Assembly: GCF_002735905.1 (NCBI RefSeq)
Contig: NZ_PEBD01000012.1
Coordinates: 124,001-188,000 of the forward strand
Reading direction: 5' to 3'
DNA length: 64,000 bases
From: Williamsia muralis
Lineage (GTDB): Bacteria > Actinomycetota > Actinomycetes > Mycobacteriales > Mycobacteriaceae
Shown: piece by piece, positions 27,389 through 35,404 of the stretch
Layout of the letters: every line of letters starts with the position of its first letter
Position numbering within the stretch: the stretch's first letter is position 1
Notes under the pieces: generated by a model
What the model saw: the letters and a program-made list of their open reading frames with translations, nothing else
Told to the model about the DNA's origin: nothing
The model's database searches: none
Made by a program: the position numbers and the translations under genes

Positions 27389-28821
27389 CCTGTCACCTGA
27401 CGAACACCTGGGCTGGGTGCGTAGTCGCCCTCGGAGATGATCGTCTTGAAGATCTGCCGTACCCGGTCCACATAGATGTCCACCGATGCGCGGGCCTGCG
27501 CGGTGTCAGGGAACAGCAGGCTCATGGATGTCTCATCGGCGAATCGATTGACCCACGTGTACACCTCGTCCGATGTACCGCGGTTGCCGTAGAACCTCGC
27601 GTTGATGGACTCGAACTCGGAGACGCCCGGTAGTCGACGCGCGTCCATGATCGAGACCATCGGCACCGACCATCCGGGTTCGGTCCTGATGCCGAGGTCG
27701 GGTTCATCGGAGACGAGTTCGAGCACTCGGTGGAACGAGACGTCAGACAGTTTGCGTCCGGCAAGGTAGGCGACCTGCGCTTGGCGAACCAGAGTTTTGA
27801 ACGTCGACGAATCGTCGATGTCGATCGGTACGGGAATCAGACTGGTGAACCAGCCGACCGCGCTGAACTCCGCGGGAGTCGTCCGCGTGCTCTTGGGCGT
27901 GATGGCCAGATAACGACGATCGCCTGTGAACTCGTGCGCAGCGAGGCCGGCGACGGTGAGTACCGCCGCGATGAACCCTGCCCGACCGTCCCGGCAGATC
28001 CGGACCAGTGTCTTCGCGTCCTGTTCGTCGAACAATGTGACCGTCAGGTGTGCGCTCCGCGCGTTTTCTGTACTTTCGTGGCCGAGGTCCAGCGGAAAGG
28101 TCGGGAGGCGGCCACCATTGGCCTGGACGAGTTCGATCCATCGCTGCACAGGCGGGGAGTCCAGCGACAGCTGAGCCGATGCTGTTCGTTCCCGATGGCA
28201 ATAATCGATGTAGCTGCCGGGCGGAGCGAGATCGTTGTCGCGGCCGAGCCGCGCATTGTCATAGAGAGCAATCGCGTCGACAAGTGAGATCGCCTGTGAA
28301 ATCGGGTCGGAGTGCAGGTGGTCGATGGCGGCATACATGGTGAACCCGCAGTCGTGTTCGATGGTGCCGAATGTGAAGCAATCCCACTCGAAGGGGCCCG
28401 GCGTCTCAAGTTGTACCAGTTCCCTTATCTCGTCAGGGTCCGCGATGACATCGTGGTGATGCGGAATGAAATCGATTGTCGTGGGATCGATGACCCGACG
28501 GGCGACGGAGTCATCGGGTTCGATGGAGAACCAACTGAGGTGAGTGTCGTGCCGCCGGAGGAAGGCGTTGACGGCGGTGGTCATGGCGGCGTGATCAAGC
28601 GTGTGATCTTGATCGAAGGTGCCGACATACAGCCGCGACGACCTGATCTGCGAGTTCTGCCGACAAGCTGCAGTCCGCAGATACTCTTCCTGTTGGTGTG
28701 AGGGTGGCGTGGGGTGGATGGGCGCTTGCTGTGCCTGTGTGATCGATGCCAGTGACGCCGACCAAATGGTCACTCTGCCAGTGGGTGGCTTCCAATCATC
28801 GATGAGACCGAAATTGACCAT
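27385..28821 (-). CDS. PapA-type condensation-domain acyltransferase, copy 2 (variant active site)
   Basis: A 478-residue paralogue of 22711-24135, sharing the start MVNFGLI, the segment HPTPPSHQQEEYL, WDCFTFGTIEH, and ITPKSTRTTPAEFSAVGWF. The active-site motif reads HLHSDP where copy 1 has HLVTDG: the catalytic His and the Asp remain but Gly is replaced by Pro. Activity may be altered, or the copy may act on a different acceptor. The ATG at 28821 is preceded by AGGAGATG. It is coupled by a four-base overlap to the exporter. Confidence 0.8.
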   Translation of the reverse strand: MVNFGLIDDWKPPTGRVTIWSASLASITQAQQAPIHPTPPSHQQEEYLRTAACRQNSQIRSSRLYVGTFDQDHTLDHAAMTTAVNAFLRRHDTHLSWFSIEPDDSVARRVIDPTTIDFIPHHHDVIADPDEIRELVQLETPGPFEWDCFTFGTIEHDCGFTMYAAIDHLHSDPISQAISLVDAIALYDNARLGRDNDLAPPGSYIDYCHRERTASAQLSLDSPPVQRWIELVQANGGRLPTFPLDLGHESTENARSAHLTVTLFDEQDAKTLVRICRDGRAGFIAAVLTVAGLAAHEFTGDRRYLAITPKSTRTTPAEFSAVGWFTSLIPVPIDIDDSSTFKTLVRQAQVAYLAGRKLSDVSFHRVLELVSDEPDLGIRTEPGWSVPMVSIMDARRLPGVSEFESINARFYGNRGTSDEVYTWVNRFADETSMSLLFPDTAQARASVDIYVDRVRQIFKTIISEGDYAPSPGVRQVTG

Positions 28822-29278
28822 GTCATCTCCTGGACGTCCTGGGCCGAAAACGCGGAGGCAATCAAAATGCGCCGACAAATCTTGCCGACTGTAGTGCTGC
28901 GTTTTGGCTCGAGACGTCGTATTGTCCGTAATGTCTACGCCCCCGAAGACAATTCGATGTCATTGTGCTCAGAGTGCCGAACAACGATGCGGCTCTCGTC
29001 GATGACGGTACAGATTCCCTGGTGGTCGGGCAACCGGAATGCCAGAAACTATTGCGTGTGAACGATCCTTTTCATAGGGATGCACTTTCTAAAGTGCCGA
29101 TCTGTTCGCAATTGAACGCGTTGGGATGTCGGGTGCGCCGCCATTCGGTCGGTATTCACGATGCGTAATTGCCTATTTCATTCATGGTTTATCCACAGTG
29201 TGTGGTTTGTGCACAGGGTGGTGGTGGTCGGCGGGTTGTGGGGTCTGTGGGTGGGTGTCGGTTTGGGATGTTTTCGGT
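28822..29278. promoter_or_regulatory. Divergent intergenic region with two DnaA-box-like sites
   Basis: A 457-bp gap between the acyltransferase and yraN. The left 300 bp is AT-richer and holds no convincing gene. Near the right side are TTATCCACA (29189-29197) and TTGTGCACA (29207-29215), both fitting the DnaA-box pattern TTNTNCACA. From ~29200 onward the + strand becomes strongly G/T-rich, continuing into yraN. Confidence 0.45.
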
Positions 29279-29659
29279 ATGGATCAGTCAGGTGGGGGTG
29301 TGCGTCGTTCGCGGCGTGAGGTGGGTCAGTTGGGGGAGGACGCCGCGGCGGAGTATCTCGTGGGGTTGGGGTGGGCCCTGGTGCAGCGGAATTGGCGGTG
29401 CCGTTATGGGGAGTTGGATGTGATCGCGGTCGATGGTGATGCGTTGGTGGTGGTGGAGGTCAAGACGCGGACCGGGTCGTTGTACGGCGATGTGGCGGAG
29501 GCGGTGACGGTGGCCAAGTATCAGCGGATGCGCCGGCTGGCTGGGGTGTGGCTGCGTGAGCAGGGGCGGCGTTGGCCGGTGGTGCGCTTCGATGTGGTTG
29601 CCGTGCAACTCGATTCAAAGGACTGTGTGTCGATTTCGCATTTGCGTGGGGTGTTCTGA
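29279..29659 (+). CDS. yraN: YraN/UPF0102 family nuclease-fold protein
   Basis: A 126-residue protein of the restriction-endonuclease-like fold. Family motifs: GEDAAAEYL near the N-terminus, WRCRYGELDVIAVDGDALVVVEVKTR (shown here in two runs: the RYGELDVIA strand with the catalytic E/D and the VVEVKTR strand), and RRLAGVWL. It sits immediately upstream of yifB as in mycobacteria (Rv2898c-Rv2897c). The biochemical role is not firmly established. Codon third positions are unusually rich in G/T. Confidence 0.9.
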   Translation: MDQSGGGVRRSRREVGQLGEDAAAEYLVGLGWALVQRNWRCRYGELDVIAVDGDALVVVEVKTRTGSLYGDVAEAVTVAKYQRMRRLAGVWLREQGRRWPVVRFDVVAVQLDSKDCVSISHLRGVF

Positions 29660-29660
29660 G

Positions 29661-29975
29661 GTGAAGTTGGGGCGGGTGCGGTCGGTGGCGATCAATGGTG
29701 TCGAGGGTGTGGTGGTGGAGATCGAGGCGTCGATTGGTCAGGGTCTGCCGGGTGTGCATTTGGTGGGGCTGGGGGATGCGGCGTTGAAGGAGGCGAAAGA
29801 TCGCGTGCGTGCGGCGATCACCAACACTGCCGCGGTGAGTAAGGGTGCTGACGGGGGCGAGGGCGCTGTTGCGAAGTGGCCGGAGGGTCGTATCACGTTG
29901 GCGTTGTCGCCTGCGACGTTGCCCAAGTCGGGGTCGATGTACGACTTGGCACAAAGTCAAGTACTACAGTGTTAA
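29661..29975 (+). pseudogene. yifB: yifB/comM 5' fragment, interrupted by the integrated element
   Basis: The first 95 codons of the YifB/ComM Mg-chelatase-like AAA+ ATPase, from the GTG at 29661. It contains the N-terminal Lon-protease-like domain start (VRSVAINGVEGVVVEIEA, LPGVHLVGLGDAALKEA, and LPKSGSMYDLA). At the TTGGC core (29946-29950) the chromosomal frame ends. The element contributes nine more codons before a TAA, giving a 104-residue truncated product. The remainder resumes in the same frame at 42657. Joining the two restores a 517-residue protein, the normal family length. Confidence 0.92.
29946..29950. other. attL: attL crossover core
   Basis: TTGGC in GTACGACTTGGCACAAAGTC. The left side is yifB sequence (codons Tyr-Asp-Leu-Ala); the right side is element DNA leading into the integrase promoter. 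Confidence 0.8.
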
Positions 29976-29977
29976 AC

Positions 29978-31348
29978 ATGCAGGCAGTGATCTATGCGCG
30001 AATTTCCAAAGACCGGACGGGTGCCGGGCTAGGTGTGAATCGCCAGGTCGAAGACTGCGAGCGTCTTGCCGCAACGCTCGGCTGGAATGTGGTCGAAACA
30101 TACTCCGATAACGATGTGTCGGCCTACTCCGGGCGACGCAGACCGAGCTACGACCGGATGCTCAAGGACTTAGCTTCCGGTAGAGCGTCTGCCATCCTGG
30201 CTTGGCATGCAGACCGACTGCACCGTCGACCAGTTGAACTAGAAGACTTCATCACGTTCTGCGAGGAACACCGGATAGAGATCCGCACTGTCAACGCGGG
30301 TGACTTCGATCTGTCGACGGCATCGGGCAAGATGGTCGCGCGGATGTTGGGAGCTGCCGCCCGCCACGAGGTCGAGCACTCGATCGAGCGGCAGAAACGC
30401 GCGAAGGCCGAAGCAGCTGAACACGGGAAGTACCGCGGGGGCCGTCGACCCTTCGGCTGGGACAGTGACGGAATGACACTGAATCATGTTGAAGCACAAT
30501 CTATTCAGCGTGCAGCAAATGAACTGCTTGCAGGTCGTTCCTTGCGGTCAATCGTCAAGGAATGGAACGAGTCCGGGTTGCGAACATCGTTCGGCAACAA
30601 GGAATTCAACACACTCACGGCGAAGAAGATTCTACTACGGCCGCGTAACGCGGGTTACGCGCTGCACGAAGGTCGCCGGATTCACTCCGGACAGTGGGAA
30701 CACATCCTTGATGTAGACACCTTCACCGCGCTCGAAGCCTTGATCACCGATCCAGCTCGCGGGAGGTCGATAGCTTTCGAGCGCCGTTGGCAGGGCTCAG
30801 GTGTGTACGTGTGTGGTCGGTGCTCTGACACCATGCTTGTGTCACAAACCAAAGGCGTTCACTACTATCGCTGTGCATCTGGGCCGCATCTGACACGTGT
30901 CGCTGACCAGCTAGACGCCCTGGTGTCCAGCCTTGCCGTTGAACGGTTGGCAGACGCCAACTTGACCTCCGGAGCAGACGACGGTGTGGACGTCGATGGT
31001 CTTCGGACACGGCGCGAAGCCCTCCAGATTCGATTGGACGAACTTGCAACCATGTTCGCGGACGGCACGGTGTCGGGGCAGCAGCTACAAGTGGGTAGTA
31101 AGCGGCTTCGCGCCGATCTGGCCGCGGTCGAGGCGGAGATTGCCGCTGCGCAACAAACATCGGTGATGGCCAACATGGCACTCACGGAGGGTGACATTGA
31201 GGAACGGTGGGAGGGGCTTTCGCCGGACCTGCGTGGCAAAGTTATTGCCGCGCTGATGACGGTGACGGTTCTCCCCGCTCCGAAGGGTCGCCGTCCTGGT
31301 GGCGGCTACTTCGATCCCGACTGCGTTCAGATCGACTGGTTGAGCTAG
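29978..31348 (+). CDS. int: Large serine recombinase (integrase)
   Basis: A 456-residue serine integrase that recombines short attP and attB sites without host factors. The N-terminal resolvase domain (1-140) has the nucleophile Ser10 in YARISKDR and the arginine cluster with DRLHRRP. A recombinase domain follows (about 160-265; GGRRPFGW, then NPRNAGY-like RPRNAGYAL). The zinc-ribbon has CGRC (about 278-281) and a distal Cys in YYRCASG. A coiled-coil segment with a basic end completes it. The ATG at 29978 was chosen because it gives the canonical MQAVIYARIS start and lies inside attL; longer frames run into yifB. It acts at the TTGGC cores. Confidence 0.95.
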   Translation: MQAVIYARISKDRTGAGLGVNRQVEDCERLAATLGWNVVETYSDNDVSAYSGRRRPSYDRMLKDLASGRASAILAWHADRLHRRPVELEDFITFCEEHRIEIRTVNAGDFDLSTASGKMVARMLGAAARHEVEHSIERQKRAKAEAAEHGKYRGGRRPFGWDSDGMTLNHVEAQSIQRAANELLAGRSLRSIVKEWNESGLRTSFGNKEFNTLTAKKILLRPRNAGYALHEGRRIHSGQWEHILDVDTFTALEALITDPARGRSIAFERRWQGSGVYVCGRCSDTMLVSQTKGVHYYRCASGPHLTRVADQLDALVSSLAVERLADANLTSGADDGVDVDGLRTRREALQIRLDELATMFADGTVSGQQLQVGSKRLRADLAAVEAEIAAAQQTSVMANMALTEGDIEERWEGLSPDLRGKVIAALMTVTVLPAPKGRRPGGGYFDPDCVQIDWLS

Positions 31349-31378
31349 TGGCCGTCAGAAACTCTCAGGGGTGTGACT

Positions 31379-31507
31379 GTGCGTGAGGGGAACGAGCTGC
31401 CGCCCGTTGCTGTTAGGGCGATTCAAGATGCACTGGAGCTTGTGCGCCTCGATCAGGAAGTTGACCCTCCGATTCCTCCTAACGATGTAAAGCATCGCAG
31501 GCAGTAG
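31379..31507 (+). CDS. Small ORF after integrase, 42 aa, unknown
   Basis: A GTG at 31379, preceded by AGGGG seven bases upstream, opens a 42-codon frame. The product is acidic, helical and Pro-containing (VRAIQDALELVRLDQEVDPP), ending KHRRQ. It lies 30 bp after the integrase. Codon choice looks like a real gene, but it is short and no family is recognised. A recombination-directionality role is possible by position only. Confidence 0.35.
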   Translation: MREGNELPPVAVRAIQDALELVRLDQEVDPPIPPNDVKHRRQ

Positions 31508-32105
31508 GGCTCAGGAACGCGCACCTCTGGGAATGTGGCTTAATCGGGGATTCGGCGAGTGGCGGGCACATGACCACAACGAACGTAATAAAAATCTTAC
31601 CTCTTTGGGTGGATTTGTTTTGCCTCCAGGGCGGCGCTGACCAGCGAGGTCACCCAAAATTCTCACGTGAGGGATCGCGACAAGAGTAAGAAAAATCTTA
31701 CTTGACCCTTTGGGTTCGGTCCGCGCTCGTCTAGCTTTGCTGTCAGTCCCCGATTTCCTGAATTAGGGCGACAGAGCCCAAGCACCACATCGCACAACTG
31801 AATACCGCAGGCACGGACGCAGATACCGCGATCCGTCAACCCGGCAGTGCCGCATTGGATGTGGCCCTTGGACTTGTCCTGCCGCTCGGACAACCACGTC
31901 AATCAGGGTGATACGTGAGGGAACAGGACCGTGACTGCGCTCAAGCCCATGGGTTCGATTGCCCCATACACCGAAGAATAGGGCGCATCGAGCGTAAAGG
32001 TCGGGCTTCGGATCTAACTAGATTTGTCTATATACATGCGGATCGAAGTTGGTTCGGCTGCATCTCTGCCCGCTCTCGGGCGATCACATCAAGTCCCGGC
32101 TGGGG
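31508..32105. promoter_or_regulatory. Element control region with repeated operator-like palindromes
   Basis: A ~600-bp stretch without a convincing gene, AT-richer at 31580-31720. GTAATAAAAATCTTAC (31585-31600) and GTAAGAAAAATCTTAC (31686-31701) are near-identical 16-bp sites, 101 bp apart, the second almost palindromic (GTAAGA-AAAA-TCTTAC). Each is followed within ~10 bases by CTTTGGGT, and the inverse ACCCAAA lies between them near 31651. This looks like paired operators for an element repressor or excision control. Short frames within (for example near 31915) lack support. Confidence 0.55.
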
Positions 32106-32276
32106 GTGAACTCTGTGGACAAACTGACGTTGAAACAGGCTGCCGAACGAACCGGCTTCTCGGTCGAACATCTGCGCCGACTTGCGAAGTCCGGTGACCT
32201 ACCGGCTTCCCGTCGCGGCAAGCGGCTGATTGTGGTTGATCAGGCCGATCTAGCCGCCCTCGACAAGCCGTTGTAG
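32106..32276 (+). CDS. Excisionase-like MerR/HTH_17 DNA-binding protein
   Basis: A 56-residue protein that is almost entirely one winged helix-turn-helix: LTLKQAAERTGFSVEHLRRL, then KSGDLPASRRGKRLIVVDQADLAAL (quoted in two parts: SGDLPASRRGKRL and VVDQADLAAL). This is the classic excisionase/HTH_17 layout used for integration-excision control and small transcription switches. The GTG at 32106 or 32115 could be the start; GGGGG just upstream favours 32115. It lies downstream of the operator-like region. Confidence 0.75.
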   Translation: MNSVDKLTLKQAAERTGFSVEHLRRLAKSGDLPASRRGKRLIVVDQADLAALDKPL

Positions 32277-32339
32277 GCCGCGAAATTGATTGACTGACAA
32301 CTTAATAGCGTACTTACGGGAGCGGAGCGCGGGGCTTCG

Positions 32340-33656
32340 TTGGACAGGACATTTGATATGGATGAGTTGATGATGGGTGTAGGAACTGGGGTTGATGTGC
32401 TGGAAGCGCACCCGTTTTGGGATGCGCGAGCGTCGTTGCAACATGTGAGGCAGTTTGCATACGCGCGGCGTGTATCGCCGTGGGCGTTGCTGGGTGTGGT
32501 GATCGCCTACCGGTTGGCTGAGTTGCCGCCGAATTTCGTCTTACCGCCGTTGGTTGGTTCGCATGCATCGCTAAACTTCTACGCCGGTCTCGTTGCTGAT
32601 TCGGGTGGTGGCAAGTCCGCTGCGATGGGTGCGGGGCGTGAACTGGCGTCGTCGGAAGTGTTCTCGCCCGAACCCGGCTCCGGGGAGGCTCTGGCCCATC
32701 TGTTCGTCAGTCGAAATAAAGCCGGGGAAGTCGAGTGGCAACGTCGATCAGTGTTGGCGCGATGGGACGAAATCACTACGTTGGCGGGGATTTCGGGCCG
32801 TAGCGGGGCGACGATCCTGTCAAAACTGTGCACCGCCTTTGTTGGTGGCGAGATTGGATCTTCCCATGTTGACCGGCAGAAGTCGTTGCCGTTGGGTGAG
32901 CACGAGTACCGCTTCTGCGTGCTAGCGGGTGTGCAGCCGTCGCGCTCGAATGTCCTGCTAGGCGAGAAAACGGTTGGGCTACCGCAAAGGTTTTTGTGGC
33001 TACCGGCAACAGACGTTTCGATGCCCACGGTGAAACCTCCCGATCCGGGTGCGCTGAACGTCGCAGACCTCGATCCGCTGACCGACAGGCCCGGTGCGCT
33101 GTTGACGCAGGTTGTTGTTCCAGTGCCCGATGCTGTCGCGGCTGCCGTCGATGCAGAGCAGTTGCGACGAGCACGTGGCGGTCTGGTAGACCCACTGGAC
33201 TCTCACGCGCAATTGGTGCGGCTCAAGGTCGCAGTTGGTCTCGACCTTCTTGACCCTGATGTGGATCGCCCAGCGGTGACCGCGGAGGGATGGCGACTGG
33301 CGGGTTTGGTTATGGACGAATCAAACCGCACGCGTACGTCGATGACAGACCGGCTCCGAGCTGATCGCATGGCCGACGCGGCAGAGGCCGGTGAACTCGA
33401 AGGTGTACGGTCTGCGGCCCGTTCTGATACCTCTCAGGCCATCGAGCGGGTTACCGCGTGGGTAGCTCGAAAGCTACAGGATGCGGCAATGACTTCCGGA
33501 GCCCTCAAGAGAGCGGCACCGTCACGAGACCGCCAAATCCTCGAAGAAGTGGTCCGCTCGATGACTTCGACTGGTCGGTGCGTGATGAACGCTGCCGGTG
33601 AACTTGAACTTCAGGGTCCAGCTGAGCGCACTGGCATCAACTGGGACGACATTTGA
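32340..33656 (+). CDS. Phage/plasmid-type ATPase (DUF3987-like), probable replication protein
   Basis: A 438-residue protein with a P-loop-like ADSGGGKSAAMG (about 84-95), a downstream LARWDEITTLAG segment that fits Walker B, and ARGGLVDPLDSHAQLVRLKVA (second part: SHAQLVRLKVAVGLDLL) toward the helical C-terminal half. This matches the DUF3987/primase-helicase-associated ATPases found in phages, satellites and integrative elements. The start may be the TTG at 32340 or the ATG at 32358. Iteron-like repeats follow the stop, so a replication-initiation role is a reasonable inference. Confidence 0.65.
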   Translation: MDRTFDMDELMMGVGTGVDVLEAHPFWDARASLQHVRQFAYARRVSPWALLGVVIAYRLAELPPNFVLPPLVGSHASLNFYAGLVADSGGGKSAAMGAGRELASSEVFSPEPGSGEALAHLFVSRNKAGEVEWQRRSVLARWDEITTLAGISGRSGATILSKLCTAFVGGEIGSSHVDRQKSLPLGEHEYRFCVLAGVQPSRSNVLLGEKTVGLPQRFLWLPATDVSMPTVKPPDPGALNVADLDPLTDRPGALLTQVVVPVPDAVAAAVDAEQLRRARGGLVDPLDSHAQLVRLKVAVGLDLLDPDVDRPAVTAEGWRLAGLVMDESNRTRTSMTDRLRADRMADAAEAGELEGVRSAARSDTSQAIERVTAWVARKLQDAAMTSGALKRAAPSRDRQILEEVVRSMTSTGRCVMNAAGELELQGPAERTGINWDDI

Positions 33657-33676
33657 TGCTTCGAAATCTGCGGTGT

Positions 33677-33699
33677 GGACGTGTGGACATGTGGACACG
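33677..33699. repeat. Iteron-like block A (inverted orientation)
   Basis: Three consecutive 8-bp units, GGACGTGT, GGACATGT and GGACACG, just after the ATPase stop. The middle unit is the exact reverse complement of the unit in block B at 33821. Confidence 0.7.
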
Positions 33700-33820
33700 C
33701 TTCGTGCGTGGACACCGGACTTGTCCCTATATGAAAGACAAATGTGTATGTATTTAGTTCTCTACCAGCAGTGTTCGGTTTTCGCCGTCGTTTCGACGGG
33801 AGTGCGGTTCTGTGCGCAAC

Positions 33821-33876
33821 ACATGTCCACATGTCCACATGTCCACATGTCCACATGTCCACATGTTCACGTGCCT
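33821..33876. repeat. Iteron-like block B: tandem 8-bp repeats
   Basis: Five perfect ACATGTCC units in tandem (starts 33821, 33829, 33837, 33845, 33853), then ACATGTTC (33861) and a degenerate ACGTGCCT (33869). The AT-richer segment 33727-33770 lies between blocks A and B. A replication origin recognised by an element-encoded initiator, or a repressor-binding array controlling the following operon, would both fit. There are no spacers, so not CRISPR. Confidence 0.75.
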
Positions 33877-33906
33877 TATCGACGTATCAAGGAGTTTGAA
33901 AACACA

Positions 33907-34083
33907 ATGCGTATTGCAAAACACAACGTCCGGCCTCATGTCACCTACGCCGACCACTCTGACCGGCCAGTCATCTTTCGTGCGGGGAACGGGCTGGACA
34001 TGTTCATGGGAGTTGATGAGGCGACCCGAATCAGGGACGAGCTGACTGTTGCTCTTGAGGGTTTAGATGCAGGGCGTGGATGA
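33907..34083 (+). CDS. Small element protein, 58 aa, unknown
   Basis: An ATG at 33907, 12 bases after AAGGAG, gives a 58-residue acidic/basic mixed protein (MRIAKHNVRPHVTYADHSD start). It is the first gene of a chain of overlapping small genes; its stop overlaps the next start (ATGA). A longer frame upstream runs through the 8-bp repeats and is not credible. No family recognised. Confidence 0.6.
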   Translation: MRIAKHNVRPHVTYADHSDRPVIFRAGNGLDMFMGVDEATRIRDELTVALEGLDAGRG

Positions 34084-34517
34084 CTCCCCCCTTTTCGACG
34101 TCTCAATTACTGGATTCGATGCCCGAAGTGGTCGCGGCACTCCGGAACCCCGACAACCACCGGTCTGGCCGCTTAAACGGGGCCGCGATTGACGCCGCGG
34201 ACAACGAGTTTCGGACCTTGGCCTACCTCGCGACCGAGCACTGCAACCTGTCGCTCGCGGGGATTCCGACGTATCGGCGGGCCAATGGGGAACTGCTCGG
34301 TATCTCTCCGCGGATGAGGCCGGTGCAGCTGGTGTGGCTGCGTGATGACGTGCGGGACCGACTCAATCTGTCTATGCCGTGGTTGTTGCCGTTGCTGATG
34401 CGGTCGCGAGGGCAGTCAATCCGGGTCTCGCGTGCCGCGCAGACCATCATGCTCGGGCTCCGAGATTCTGCGATGGAGTACGAGTTCGCGGCGTTCCGGC
34501 ACAGCTTGGCTGCGTGA
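34080..34517 (+). CDS. Element protein, 145 aa, unknown
   Basis: A 145-residue, mainly helical protein containing WLRDDVRDRLNLSMPWLLPL and a C-terminal helix with EYEFAAFRH. It is coupled to the preceding gene by a four-base overlap and abuts the next start. No motif or family is recognised. Confidence 0.6.
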   Translation: MTPPFSTSQLLDSMPEVVAALRNPDNHRSGRLNGAAIDAADNEFRTLAYLATEHCNLSLAGIPTYRRANGELLGISPRMRPVQLVWLRDDVRDRLNLSMPWLLPLLMRSRGQSIRVSRAAQTIMLGLRDSAMEYEFAAFRHSLAA

Positions 34518-34910
34518 ATGTTCCTTGATCGTGCAGACGCCGGCAAAAAGTTAGGGCGGAGCCCCTTCACGATCCGGGATTGGCAGTATGCGGGGCTACT
34601 GACCCCCGTTGTGCTCGGTGACCCGCCCCGCATCCACTACGAGGCGTCAGAGCTGTTGGCCGCTGCCCGTGAGATGCAGCGGCGGTACCTGGAGCGCCGG
34701 TTCGTCGCCGGACCTGGCCGCGGCCACAGATCAGACAAGCGGGCCGAGATTTCAGACGCACTAGGGCTCGGTCTGACGGTGATCGAGACGGCACGCCTCG
34801 TGGGTGTGTCTACGGCACTGGTTCGTGCTGTGCGGCGCGAACAACGCGCCAACGAGAACAAGAACCCCAGCGCGAAATGCGCTGTGCTGAAACGAAAGAA
34901 GAGGGAATGA
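34518..34910 (+). CDS. Element DNA-binding protein with two HTH segments
   Basis: A 130-residue basic protein. The N-terminal half (MFLDRADAGKKLGRSPFTIR, then DWQYAGLLTPV) is a MerR-like winged-helix start. The C-terminal half contains a second helix-turn-helix (GLTVIETARLVGVSTALVRA) and a Lys/Arg-rich tail. It probably regulates the operon or assists replication. It starts directly after the upstream stop; the next gene overlaps by ATGA. Confidence 0.65.
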   Translation: MFLDRADAGKKLGRSPFTIRDWQYAGLLTPVVLGDPPRIHYEASELLAAAREMQRRYLERRFVAGPGRGHRSDKRAEISDALGLGLTVIETARLVGVSTALVRAVRREQRANENKNPSAKCAVLKRKKRE

Positions 34911-35176
34911 AGATGATGAGTGAACGAGAAGTGCAGTACGTGGTGCGTGGCGACATGGCCCCGATCAAGGTGGCGCGGTCACCACGCGGCGATGGGGTCA
35001 TGCTGCGTCAGGCGTACTCGTGGATTGTCCTGCCGAGTGCGTCCGTCGATGCACTGCTGGACACCATTGACCAGGTGCTTGATGCGGAACCTGTGAAGCC
35101 CGCGGGGTCGTTGGGCGAGCTGTCGCGGTTTCCGTCTGAGCAGAAGCCGGGTCACCCCACTTGGGGGCGCGGATAG
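34907..35176 (+). CDS. Element protein, 89 aa, unknown
   Basis: An 89-residue protein from the ATG at 34907 (overlapping the previous stop). It has a beta-rich first half (VQYVVRGDMAPIKVARSP) and an amphipathic helix (SVDALLDTIDQVLDAE). No family recognised; it is part of the overlapping small-gene operon. Confidence 0.55.
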   Translation: MKMMSEREVQYVVRGDMAPIKVARSPRGDGVMLRQAYSWIVLPSASVDALLDTIDQVLDAEPVKPAGSLGELSRFPSEQKPGHPTWGRG

Positions 35177-35404
35177 TTGGCCCGCTACCGAGCTGAGACC
35201 CGCGTTCGGGTCAAAGCACACGAAGTCCAGGGCGGGCAGCCCGTCTCAATCTACTGGGCCAAGAACTCACTTGGGCTCTCTGTTCGTGAGGCCGTCGTTG
35301 TGGGGACCGGCCTGCTGGGTGCTGCCGCGCAGACGGACCCCGCGAGCGTCATCGACGCCTTGACCGAACTGACGGACACAATAACCAGGCAGATGCACAC
35401 GTGA
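35177..35404 (+). CDS. Element protein, 75 aa, unknown
   Basis: A 75-residue protein starting at a TTG immediately after the upstream stop. It has a basic N-terminus (ARYRAETRVRVKAHEV) and a hydrophobic helix (AVVVGTGLLGAAAQ). The next gene overlaps the stop (GTGA). No family recognised. Confidence 0.5.
   Translation: MARYRAETRVRVKAHEVQGGQPVSIYWAKNSLGLSVREAVVVGTGLLGAAAQTDPASVIDALTELTDTITRQMHT

Noticed and set aside
31663-32109. Two frames (minus strand 31663-31902 and plus strand 31915-32109)
   Set aside because: Neither has a ribosome-binding site or known motif, and both overlap the repeated operator-like sites or the excisionase start region.
33821-33876. CRISPR array
   Set aside because: The repeats are directly adjacent 8-bp units with no spacers, and no cas genes are present; the same applies to 2727-2816.
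33598-33906. Coding frame through the 8-bp repeats
   Set aside because: The repeat length is not a multiple of three and the product is a repeating artefact; the ATG at 33907 with AAGGAG is the real start.
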